Positions 1 through 5,602 of a stretch of DNA of 5,602 nt are shown one piece after another. The notes below the pieces were generated by a model. It made no database searches and was not told the origin of the DNA. It worked only from the letters and a program-made list of their open reading frames with translations. The stretch is from Armatimonadota bacterium (lineage in GTDB: Bacteria; Armatimonadota; HRBIN16): NCBI GenBank assembly GCA_028275265.1, contig JAPWUZ010000182.1:1-5602 (forward strand), written 5' to 3'. The translations under genes and the position numbers were made by a program. Each line of letters opens with the position of its first letter. Within the stretch, counting starts at the first letter, position 1.

Positions 1-7
1 ATGAACC

Positions 8-841
8 ATGCGGCTCTTGCCGGGAACGCACATCGAAATCATACGCGACGATATCCCGCGTGGGCATATCCGCTTCGCGCTCTTTGACTTTGACGGCACA
101 CTGTCGCTCATCCGCGAAGGGTGGCAACAGGTCATGGTGCCGATGATGGTGGAGGTGATTCTGCGCGAAACCAGCACCACCGAGACGCCGGAGGAGCTCA
201 CCCGCATCGTGCGCGAGTTCGTCGACCGACTGACGGGCAAGCAGACCATCTACCAGATGATTCAACTCTGCGAGGAGATTGAAAAGCGCGGAGGTAAACC
301 GCGCGACCCGCTGGAGTACAAGTGGGAGTATTTGCATCGTCTGTGGGAGCGGATCAAGCACCGGGTGGAAGGCTTGAAGAACGGCAGCATCCCCCCCGAC
401 GAGATGCTGGTTCCCGGCTCGCGCGACCTGCTGGAGAACCTAAAACGGCGCGGCGTGCGAATGTACCTCGCCAGCGGCACCGACGAGGTGTACGTGCTGG
501 ACGAAGCCGCTGCGTTAAAAATAGACCACTACTTTGACGGCATTTACGGCGCGATCGATGATTACAAACGCTTTTCCAAGGCGATGGTCATCCAGCACAT
601 CATCGAGACTCACTCCCTGTCGGGCAAGGAGTTCGCGGGCTTTGGCGACGGGTTCGTGGAGATCGAGAACACGAAGGCGGTGGGCGGTATCGCCGTCGGC
701 GTGGCTTCCGACGAGGTACGCAAAGAGGGAATCAACGAATGGAAGCGAAATCGGCTGATTGGTGCGGGCGCGGACATCATCGTGCCCGAGTTCCGTGAGC
801 AGGAGAAGCTGGTAGCATATCTATTTGGAGAGTGGGAGTGA
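8..841 (+). CDS. HAD-superfamily hydrolase (phosphatase-like), 277 aa
   Basis: Probable phosphomonoesterase of the haloacid dehalogenase superfamily, cytoplasmic (no signal peptide or membrane segment). The HAD motifs occur in order: motif I DFDGT at residues 27-31 (nucleophile D27, acid/base D29); motif II ASGTDE around S156; motif III lysine probably K191; motif IV GFGDGFVEIE at 211-220, with D214 and E218 as metal ligands (E in place of the commoner second D). Residues about 35-135 are helical and charged and would form a C1-type cap, so a small soluble substrate is likely. ATG at 8 is the only sensible start: an in-frame TGA lies at 2-4 and motif I comes soon after. That TGA may also end an upstream gene, which would put this gene inside a longer operon. 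Its ribosome binding site would lie off the left edge. The stop overlaps the next gene as TGATG. Family is secure; substrate is unknown. A sugar-phosphate phosphatase is plausible because an HldE-like kinase lies in the same operon, but this is inference. Confidence 0.88.
   Translation: MRLLPGTHIEIIRDDIPRGHIRFALFDFDGTLSLIREGWQQVMVPMMVEVILRETSTTETPEELTRIVREFVDRLTGKQTIYQMIQLCEEIEKRGGKPRDPLEYKWEYLHRLWERIKHRVEGLKNGSIPPDEMLVPGSRDLLENLKRRGVRMYLASGTDEVYVLDEAAALKIDHYFDGIYGAIDDYKRFSKAMVIQHIIETHSLSGKEFAGFGDGFVEIENTKAVGGIAVGVASDEVRKEGINEWKRNRLIGAGADIIVPEFREQEKLVAYLFGEWE
827..830 (+). promoter_or_regulatory. Ribosome binding site for the DHS-family gene
   Basis: GGAG inside the last codons of the HAD gene, ten bases before ATG 841 and seven before GTG 838. 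It makes GTG 832 unlikely, because only one base would separate it from that codon. Together with TGATG it points to re-initiation by ribosomes finishing the HAD gene. Confidence 0.55.
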
Positions 842-1815
842 TGCCCTATCCGACCTTTGACCGTTCGCGGCTGAAGTTGCGCCCGCTTACCGAGCGGGTG
901 CATGATTTGTCGCTCGACTCGTTCTACGCGCTGGATGACCCTGTTCCTGCCTACGACGCGCCCGGATTGGACACGCTGGCACAGCGTGTGGCGTCTGCTT
1001 ACCGTCGCGGCAGACCCGTCATCCTGATGATGGGCGCACATGTCATCCGCGCCGGGGTGAGCCGTTTCCTGATTGACCTGATGGAGCGAGGCATCCTGAA
1101 GCACATCGCCATGAACGGAGCGGGACCCATCCACGACTACGAACTCGCACTGATCGGCAAGACCACCGAGAGCGTCGCCCACTACATTCGGCTCGGGCAG
1201 TTCGGCTTGTGGAAGGAGACGGGACGGATCAACGAAGCAGCAAAAGAGGCATATCGCGAAGGCATCGGCTTCGGCGAGGCGATTGGGCGCATGATTGCCG
1301 AAGGCGATTTCCCCCACAAGGACATCAGTGTGCTGGCAGCGGGTTATCGTCTGCGCGTGCCAGTCACCGTCCACATCGGTATCGGCTATGACATCATCCA
1401 CGAACATCCCAACTGCGACGGCGCGGCGCTGGGGGCAGCGTCCTACACCGATTTTCTGGTGTTCGCACACACGGTCTCGCAACTGGAGGGCGGCGTGATG
1501 ATGGCGTTCGGGTCAGCGGTGATGGCGCCGGAGGTGTATCTGAAGGCACTGTCCATGGCGCGCAATGTGGCGCATCAGGAGGGGCGGGAGATCAGGCACT
1601 TTACCACGGCGGTGTTTGACCTCATTCCTCTGGAAGGCGACATCCATCAGGAGGCACCCAAAACCGACCCGCGCTATTACTATCGCCCGTGGAAAACCAT
1701 TCTCGTGCGCACCGTTGCCGACGGCGGCGAGAGCTTTTACTTCTGTGGTGACCATCGGGTCACCATCCCTAACCTGTATCATCGCATCCTGCACCATCTG
1801 GAGGAGAACGCATGA
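841..1815 (+). CDS. Deoxyhypusine synthase-family protein, bacterial type, substrate unknown (324 aa)
   Basis: Homologous by eye to deoxyhypusine synthase (DHS), which in archaea and eukaryotes uses NAD and spermidine to modify a lysine of eIF5A. Recognisable blocks are the NAD-fold segment around residues 60-85 (PVILMMGAH, then GVSRFLIDLMERG), NGAGPIHDYELA at 92-103 (matching the DHS TTAGGVEEDL region), GGVMMAFGSAVMAPEV at 217-232 (matching DHS GMIILGGGVVKHH) and the C-terminal RPWKTILVRTVADGG, whose W284/K285 is the best candidate for the DHS WGK catalytic lysine. Bacteria lack eIF5A, so protein modification is unlikely; a polyamine or other NAD-dependent small-molecule transfer is possible. 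Start: ATG at 841 overlaps the upstream TGA by one base (TGATG), with GGAG at 827-830 as ribosome binding site; in-frame GTGs at 832 and 838 could add one or three residues but fit less well. It lies between a HAD phosphatase and a sugar kinase and is probably translationally coupled to both. Family assignment is good; function is unknown. Confidence 0.8.
   Translation: MPYPTFDRSRLKLRPLTERVHDLSLDSFYALDDPVPAYDAPGLDTLAQRVASAYRRGRPVILMMGAHVIRAGVSRFLIDLMERGILKHIAMNGAGPIHDYELALIGKTTESVAHYIRLGQFGLWKETGRINEAAKEAYREGIGFGEAIGRMIAEGDFPHKDISVLAAGYRLRVPVTVHIGIGYDIIHEHPNCDGAALGAASYTDFLVFAHTVSQLEGGVMMAFGSAVMAPEVYLKALSMARNVAHQEGREIRHFTTAVFDLIPLEGDIHQEAPKTDPRYYYRPWKTILVRTVADGGESFYFCGDHRVTIPNLYHRILHHLEENA
1800..1806 (+). 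promoter_or_regulatory. Strong ribosome binding site for the PfkB kinase gene
   Basis: GGAGGAG within the last codons of the DHS-family gene, with a five-base spacer (AACGC) to ATG 1812. It supports that start and suggests that the kinase is translated efficiently as well as being coupled through the ATGA overlap. Confidence 0.75.
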
Positions 1816-2849
1816 CCGAAGGGCGATTGCAGCAAATACTCACCCGATTCCCCGAGCAGAAGGTGCTGATTGTGGGGGACTTCTTCCTGGACCATTACCT
1901 CATCATCGACCGCGCGCTCAGTGAAACCTCGCTCGAAACAGGTCTGGAAGCGTATCAGGTAGTGGAGATACGCAACAGCCCGGGCGCGGGCGGTACCGTT
2001 GCCAACAACCTGCGCGCGCTGGAGGTGCAAACCTACGCGCTGACCGTCATCGGGCAGGACGGTCTGGGTCATGACCTGCTGCACGAGCTGCGCGTGCGGG
2101 GGGTGAACGTGGACGGAGTGCTGCAACATCCCACCCGCTTCACCCCGACGTATACCAAACCGATGGTGCGCGAGCGAGACGGCACAGTGCACGAGATTAA
2201 CCGGTTGGACATTAAGAACCGCACACTTCTGGAGCCGGAATGGGAAGAACGTCTGCTTTCGCTGCTACGTGATATGGTGCCGGAGATGGATGGCGTCATC
2301 GTGGCCGACCAGGTGGAAGAGCGCAACTGCGGGGTGGTAACCGATCGGGTGCGCGAAGAGGTGTGTCGTCTGGCGAGGCAGTATCCGCAGAAGGTCTTCT
2401 TCGCCGACTCACGGGCACGCGTCGGCGAGTATCACAGTCTCTTTATCAAGCCCAACCAGCGCGAGGCGATGCGCGTCTTCCAGCCCGATTGGGAAGGAAC
2501 CTGCACCATCGAGCAGGCGCGTGAGGTCGGGGTGAAACTCTCGAAGCGCACCGGCAAGCCCGTGTTTCTCACAGTGGGCGAGCAGGGCGTACTGGTGATA
2601 GATGGAGAAAACGTCACCCACGTGCCCGCCGTACCGGTAAAGGGCGAAATAGACATCGTGGGGGCAGGCGACAGTACCTCCGCAGGCACGGTGAGCGCGT
2701 TGTGCAGTGGCGCGAATCTGGTGGAAGCGGCACAGGTAGGGCAGCTGGTGGCATCTATCACGGTGCAGCAGATCGGCACCACGGGCGTTGCCACGCGCGA
2801 GCAGGTACTGCGGCGTCTGCACGAGGCAACGCAATGGGGGTGGGCTTAA
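1812..2849 (+). CDS. PfkB-family carbohydrate kinase, HldE/RfaE kinase-domain-like (345 aa)
   Basis: ATP-dependent sugar (or sugar-phosphate) kinase of the ribokinase/PfkB family, cytoplasmic. An N-terminal strand VLIVGDFFLDHYL (18-30) carries the substrate-binding D. Then come SPGAGGTVANNLRAL (56-70) and IGQDGLG (80-86), equivalent to the first PfkB signature; INRLD (129-133); IKPNQREA (212-219), like the TPN segment of HldE; and the second PfkB signature DIVGAGDSTSAG (281-292), with D287 the expected catalytic base. The C-terminal IGTTGVATREQV resembles the LGTSTVSPIEL stretch that ends the HldE kinase domain. In HldE the kinase makes heptose 1,7-bisphosphate, but the cytidylyltransferase-like domain of that roughly 475-residue bifunctional protein is absent here, so this is a stand-alone HldA-type enzyme or a relative with another substrate. 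ATG at 1812 overlaps the previous stop as ATGA, with GGAGGAG five bases upstream. The TAA stop is shared with the converging gene. Family secure, exact sugar unproven. Confidence 0.88.
   Translation: MTEGRLQQILTRFPEQKVLIVGDFFLDHYLIIDRALSETSLETGLEAYQVVEIRNSPGAGGTVANNLRALEVQTYALTVIGQDGLGHDLLHELRVRGVNVDGVLQHPTRFTPTYTKPMVRERDGTVHEINRLDIKNRTLLEPEWEERLLSLLRDMVPEMDGVIVADQVEERNCGVVTDRVREEVCRLARQYPQKVFFADSRARVGEYHSLFIKPNQREAMRVFQPDWEGTCTIEQAREVGVKLSKRTGKPVFLTVGEQGVLVIDGENVTHVPAVPVKGEIDIVGAGDSTSAGTVSALCSGANLVEAAQVGQLVASITVQQIGTTGVATREQVLRRLHEATQWGWA
2846..2849. other. Convergent operon junction sharing one TTAA palindrome as both stop codons
   Basis: The + strand kinase ends with TAA at 2847-2849 and the - strand EchB-like gene ends with TAA at 2848-2846, so both stops are read from the same four-base palindrome. 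The genes overlap tail to tail by four bases with no intergenic space. Each transcript must therefore end within, or run antisense into, the other gene. Confidence 0.9.
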
Positions 2850-3709
2850 AATCGCCCCAAATACACCATCATCAGGTTAATCACCGCCAGGGGGATACCT
2901 ATCCCCCACCCCACGCGCAGCGTCCAGCGCCACGTCATGCGGGCAGTGATGCTGTCTACCACGATCACCGCGAAATAACTGCCTAACGCCAGAGCCGCCC
3001 CTACCCACAGGTTATTCGCCCAGAGCAGTGCCGTCATGCCCAGCAGCAGCACCAGCTCGTACCAGTGCGTCAACTCGATAACCCCCAGATAGGGTCCCGA
3101 GAACTCGGTGAGGATGCCGCGCACAATCTCCTGATGCGCATGATGGGAAGCAGAGATATCGAACGGCGACTTGTTCATTTTCATCGCCAGCACCAGTATC
3201 TGCGTCACCGCAAACAGCGGCAGGGTCAACAGCAAAGGCTGTTCCAACTTGAAGATGTCGCGCACCATGAAACTGCCTGTCGCCAGATATACTCCCACCA
3301 CAAACAGCGCGAGCAACGGTTCGTAACTCAGCAGTAAAAGCAGCTCCCGGTATGCCCCCAACTGACTGTACGGTGAGCGCACGCTGAACGCACCCAGTAT
3401 CAACGATACACTGCCCAGTGCCAGTACGAACAGCAGCACCAAAAGGTCCTGCCTCAGCACCAGCATCACCACGCTGAGCACCACAGAGGTCAGATACAGG
3501 TAAACACTCACCAGCTGCATCTTCGTGGAAACCAGCGCGTCTTTGGCAAAAAGCTTGAGGAGGTCATAGAATGGCTGCACAACAGGCGGTCCGATCCGCC
3601 CCTGCATGCGTGCACTCAGTTTGCGGTCTATTCCCACTAACAAGCCCCCCAACAGCGGGGCAATAACCAGAGATCCCAGAATAACCAGCGGTGTATACCA
3701 GTCGATCAA
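2846..3709 (-). CDS. echB: NuoH-like membrane subunit of an energy-converting [NiFe]-hydrogenase-type complex (EchB/HyfC-like), 287 aa
   Basis: Integral membrane protein with about eight hydrophobic segments, of the NuoH/HycD/EchB family, which joins the peripheral redox arm to the ion-pumping membrane arm. Visible family motifs are ARMQGRIGPP (33-42), YDLLKLFAKD (48-57), SQLGAYRELLLLLSYEPLL (115-133) with E122 and E130, and KSPFDISASHHAHQEIVRG (180-198) followed by TEFSG (201-205). The SPFD plus HHAHQEIVRG form is the one I associate with Ech/Mbh-type group 4 complexes rather than complex I. Length near 290 also fits EchB; NuoH is usually nearer 325-350. The start is TTG at 3709-3707, inside the TTGA overlap with the preceding stop; no in-frame ATG or GTG lies nearby upstream, the first internal Met (35) would delete transmembrane segment 1, and GGGGTGG sits seven bases upstream. 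The gene ends at TTAA, shared with the opposing kinase gene, so no further echC-type gene follows. The symbol is by similarity; an Ehr-type non-hydrogenase complex is also possible. Confidence 0.87.
   Translation of the reverse strand: MIDWYTPLVILGSLVIAPLLGGLLVGIDRKLSARMQGRIGPPVVQPFYDLLKLFAKDALVSTKMQLVSVYLYLTSVVLSVVMLVLRQDLLVLLFVLALGSVSLILGAFSVRSPYSQLGAYRELLLLLSYEPLLALFVVGVYLATGSFMVRDIFKLEQPLLLTLPLFAVTQILVLAMKMNKSPFDISASHHAHQEIVRGILTEFSGPYLGVIELTHWYELVLLLGMTALLWANNLWVGAALALGSYFAVIVVDSITARMTWRWTLRVGWGIGIPLAVINLMMVYLGRF
2890..2907. repeat. Perfect 7-bp inverted repeat (hairpin) inside the 3' end of the EchB-like gene
   Basis: GGGGGAT, a four-base loop ACCT, then ATCCCCC: a perfect stem with five G-C pairs. 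It begins 41 bases past the kinase stop on the + strand and lies within the coding end of the EchB-like gene (codons for GWGIGIPL). No T-run follows it on either strand, so it is not a standard intrinsic terminator. It could cause pausing or protect the 3' end of the left operon transcript. The repeat is seen directly; any function is inference, and the G-rich codons may explain it. Confidence 0.4.
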
Positions 3710-5602
3710 AGCACAGCCACCCCAAACATCGCGAGAATGAGTGCCACAGAAACCGCGTTTATCCAGCGGTTATGGCGGGACTCACCGAAGAAGTATTCAA
3801 AGTAGTGTCCCCCCACCAGCACTTCCACAATCTCATCGCTGGTGGAGCGAAAGCGTACATCGGGCACCTCCTCCACCTGTTCACCGCACAGGTATGGCGG
3901 CGCAACCTCGCTACGGCGCACGCGAATGAACAACAGAGGAAGCACCACCGCCAGTACCAGCACCGCGAAGAGCAGCAACACAGGGAACCAGCCCGCTTCG
4001 GTTGCCACAGGTAAATCGGAGGAGAACCCTGCGCTCCCGTAGTAACGCGCCACGGCAGGCACCACCAGCCGGTTCAACACCTGAGCCACCATGAGGCTGA
4101 ACACCATCGTGCCCACCGTCAGGAAAAGAAGCGTGCCCACATACAACGGATGCAGCCGCTCCACCCGCAGCGGAGGGTTTCCGGGTGAAACGCTCAGCAG
4201 CTTGCCCACCCACTTCGTCCAGAACATCACCGTGAAGGTGCTGCCGATGACAAACATGACCGTCGCCACCGGCAACTTCCCGGACGATTCGATCGCCGCC
4301 CATTTGGCTATCAGCACCCCAAAGGGAGGCAACAGCATCGAGGCGATGCCGATAACCGTCACCACTGTGGTCAGCGGCATTTTGGCGAAGAGCCCTTCCA
4401 TCTGCTCGATGTCGCGGCTCCCGATGCCGCTCTCGATAACCCCCGTTGTCATGAACAGCAAACCTTTCGAGATGGCATGGAAGATGATTAGCATGACCGC
4501 CGCCGACAGCGCCATCGAGGTGTTCAACCCGGCGCACGCAATAATCAAGCCGAGGTTCGATACGGTGGAATACGCCAGCACACGCTTGGCGTTCTGCTGA
4601 CTGATAGCCAGCATCGCCGCTGCCACAAAGGTGAAACCGCCAATCAGTGCGACCAGATAACTGGGATAAGTGTCCCGAAAGGCAGGGGCAAAGCGGATGA
4701 CCAGGTATACTCCTGCCTTGACCATCGTGCTGGAGTGCAGTAGCGCGGAGACGGGTGTAGGCGCCACCATCGCCCCCAAAAGCCATCCATGGAACGGCAT
4801 CTGCGCCGATTTGGTGAACCCAGCGAGGCACAGGAACGCCAGAGGAAGCACCATCCCCGCCGAACCGACATGCCCCTCCACGATTTCGCGGATGGATAGC
4901 GTGTGTATCTGATGGTATATCAGCACCATCGCCAGCGACAGGCTGGCTCCACCAATCAGGTTCATCCATAATGCTCGATACGCGCTTTCCCATGCCTGTT
5001 CGGTATCGTCATGGGCAATCAGCAGGAAGCAGCACAGCGTGGTAATCTCCCAGAAGAAGAAAAGCCAGTAAAGGCTGTTCGCCAGCAAAAGACCGTTCAT
5101 CGCGCCCAGAAACAGCAGCAAAAGCAGGAAAAAGCGCGGCTGTTTGCTCTTCGCCAAATGCAGGTGCTCTTCGTGCTCCGCCATGTAAGGAATACTGTAA
5201 ATCACCACCGCCGAACCGATGACACCGACAATCAATAGCATCGTAATGGTTAGCCAGTCGGCGACAAACAGCGGATCCACATCCGCCGGTGCTTTCAGCC
5301 CCAGCTCCAGATAAGCCAGTAACACCGCTTGCAAGAGCACCAGAGCCATGATGAGCAGGTTCTTCCGCCTCCACCCGTACAGGAAAAACACACCCAGCAG
5401 CAAGGCGTCAGCCAGAGTAACGAGGACATGCCAGATATGGGAACCGGGGCTGTATTCCAGAGTGCCGCGTGCGAAGGTCAGTAAGGTGACCGCAATCAGC
5501 AAAAGAGAGGTGAGGAGAATAAGCGCATTTCGCACACGATGCGAGGAAGTGATGTAACAGAGCGCGCCTGCAAACACAGGCAGGAGAATCAGGCTACCTG
5601 TT
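3706..5602 (-). CDS. echA: NuoL/MrpD-like antiporter-type subunit of an energy-converting hydrogenase-type complex (EchA-like), N-terminus truncated by window edge
   Basis: Proton- or sodium-translocating membrane subunit of the NuoL/ND5/MrpA family. The frame is open to the right edge; the codons before the GTG at 5577 read TGSLILLP and continue the first transmembrane helix, so 5577 is not the real start, which probably lies only a few codons outside. 631 residues are visible, with roughly 16 hydrophobic segments. Numbering from the GTG at 5577, the ion-channel charges are present: E177 in FFFWEITTLCCFLLI, K256 in FTKSAQMPFHGWL, H281 and K287 in SALLHSSTMVKAGVYL, K331 in NAKRVLAYST, H367 and K371 in FHAISKGLLF, and K425 in LIAKWAAI. 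The cytoplasmic C-terminal part PPYLCGEQ...GGHYFEYFFGE (560-599) plus a last hydrophobic helix is typical of EchA-type proteins. It overlaps echB by four bases, so the two are coupled. Alternatives are HyfB/HycC, an Mrp antiporter subunit or an Ehr subunit; the EchB-type neighbour favours a group 4 complex. Confidence 0.87.
   Translation of the reverse strand, partial: TGSLILLPVFAGALCYITSSHRVRNALILLTSLLLIAVTLLTFARGTLEYSPGSHIWHVLVTLADALLLGVFFLYGWRRKNLLIMALVLLQAVLLAYLELGLKAPADVDPLFVADWLTITMLLIVGVIGSAVVIYSIPYMAEHEEHLHLAKSKQPRFFLLLLLFLGAMNGLLLANSLYWLFFFWEITTLCCFLLIAHDDTEQAWESAYRALWMNLIGGASLSLAMVLIYHQIHTLSIREIVEGHVGSAGMVLPLAFLCLAGFTKSAQMPFHGWLLGAMVAPTPVSALLHSSTMVKAGVYLVIRFAPAFRDTYPSYLVALIGGFTFVAAAMLAISQQNAKRVLAYSTVSNLGLIIACAGLNTSMALSAAVMLIIFHAISKGLLFMTTGVIESGIGSRDIEQMEGLFAKMPLTTVVTVIGIASMLLPPFGVLIAKWAAIESSGKLPVATVMFVIGSTFTVMFWTKWVGKLLSVSPGNPPLRVERLHPLYVGTLLFLTVGTMVFSLMVAQVLNRLVVPAVARYYGSAGFSSDLPVATEAGWFPVLLLFAVLVLAVVLPLLFIRVRRSEVAPPYLCGEQVEEVPDVRFRSTSDEIVEVLVGGHYFEYFFGESRHNRWINAVSVALILAMFGVAVL
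3717..3723 (-). promoter_or_regulatory. Probable ribosome binding site supporting the TTG start of the EchB-like gene
   Basis: Read on the - strand this is GGGGTGG, seven bases before TTG 3709-3707. The match to the Shine-Dalgarno consensus is imperfect but the spacing is good. It lies inside the last codons of the EchA-like gene and helps to justify a non-ATG start. Confidence 0.45.

Noticed and set aside
1..10. ATG at position 1 as a gene start
   Set aside because: That frame ends after about 28 codons and its peptide looks random. The ATG at 8 opens the HAD frame with DFDGT at the expected place.
610..1482. A 290-residue open frame on the - strand, antisense to the HAD and DHS-family genes
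   Set aside because: Its composition is low in hydrophobic core patterns, it has no recognisable motif, and it lies opposite two genes with clear family motifs and overlapping starts and stops. It is a shadow of G+C-rich coding DNA.
2409..2834. Open frame of 141 residues on the - strand opposite the PfkB kinase
   Set aside because: No family features. It is antisense to the conserved kinase region that includes the GAGD motif.
2890..2907. The inverted repeat as a standard Rho-independent terminator
   Set aside because: No run of T follows the stem on either strand, and it lies within coding sequence. It is kept only as a repeat of uncertain role.
3911..4993. A 360-residue open frame on the - strand, out of frame with the EchA-like gene
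   Set aside because: The protein is rich in Gly, Arg, Asp and His with no membrane segments, while the overlapping frame has all the NuoL-family motifs.
2846..5602. Assignment of the two membrane genes to respiratory complex I (nuoL and nuoH)
   Set aside because: The HHAHQEIVRG form of the NuoH-family loop, the short NuoH-like protein, the PYLCGE C-terminal region of the large subunit and the direct NuoL-then-NuoH order fit Ech/Hyf-type group 4 complexes better.
1..5602. CRISPR arrays, tRNA or rRNA genes, insertion sequences, riboswitches
   Set aside because: No repeated units, cloverleaf-like segments, transposase motifs or untranslated leaders are visible; coding sequence covers essentially the whole window.

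Overview
The window holds five protein-coding genes and almost no non-coding DNA. Three genes run on the + strand (8-2849) and two on the - strand (2846-5602, read inwards from the right edge). The two groups meet tail to tail at a shared TTAA. Adjacent genes within each group overlap by 1 or 4 bases. There is no rRNA, tRNA, CRISPR array or transposon. The sequence looks moderately G+C-rich, with bacterial start/stop overlaps and Shine-Dalgarno sequences. The gene content (bacterial deoxyhypusine-synthase homologue, HldE-like kinase, Ech-type membrane subunits) would suit an uncultured, perhaps anaerobic or thermophilic bacterium of a deep-branching phylum, for example Armatimonadota or Chloroflexota. 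That placement is a guess; nothing here fixes the taxonomy.

Left, + strand: (1) a HAD-superfamily phosphatase-like hydrolase with a helical cap; (2) a protein of the deoxyhypusine synthase (DHS) fold family, in a bacterial subfamily of uncertain substrate; (3) a PfkB/ribokinase-family sugar kinase closest in motif pattern to the kinase domain of HldE/RfaE (ADP-heptose synthesis), without the nucleotidyltransferase domain. The tight overlaps (TGATG, then ATGA after a GGAGGAG Shine-Dalgarno) indicate one translationally coupled operon. It probably also has genes to the left of the window. A kinase and a phosphatase flanking an NAD-binding DHS-like enzyme suggest a small-molecule pathway with a phosphorylated intermediate rather than eIF5A modification. 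The pathway itself is not identifiable from this window.

Right, - strand: (4) a large NuoL/MrpD-like antiporter-type membrane subunit of EchA type, whose extreme N-terminus lies just beyond the right edge, followed by (5) a NuoH-like EchB/HyfC-type subunit that starts with TTG inside the stop codon of gene 4. Together they form the membrane arm of a group 4 [NiFe]-hydrogenase or related energy-converting complex. The catalytic and electron-transfer subunits (EchC-F type) that normally follow echB are not downstream, because the - strand operon ends at echB. They must lie upstream beyond the window, lie elsewhere, or be absent.

The most interesting points are the HAD / DHS-like / HldE-like-kinase trio as a possible undescribed pathway, the apparent rearrangement of DHS active-site residues, and the unusual terminal position of the Ech membrane module.
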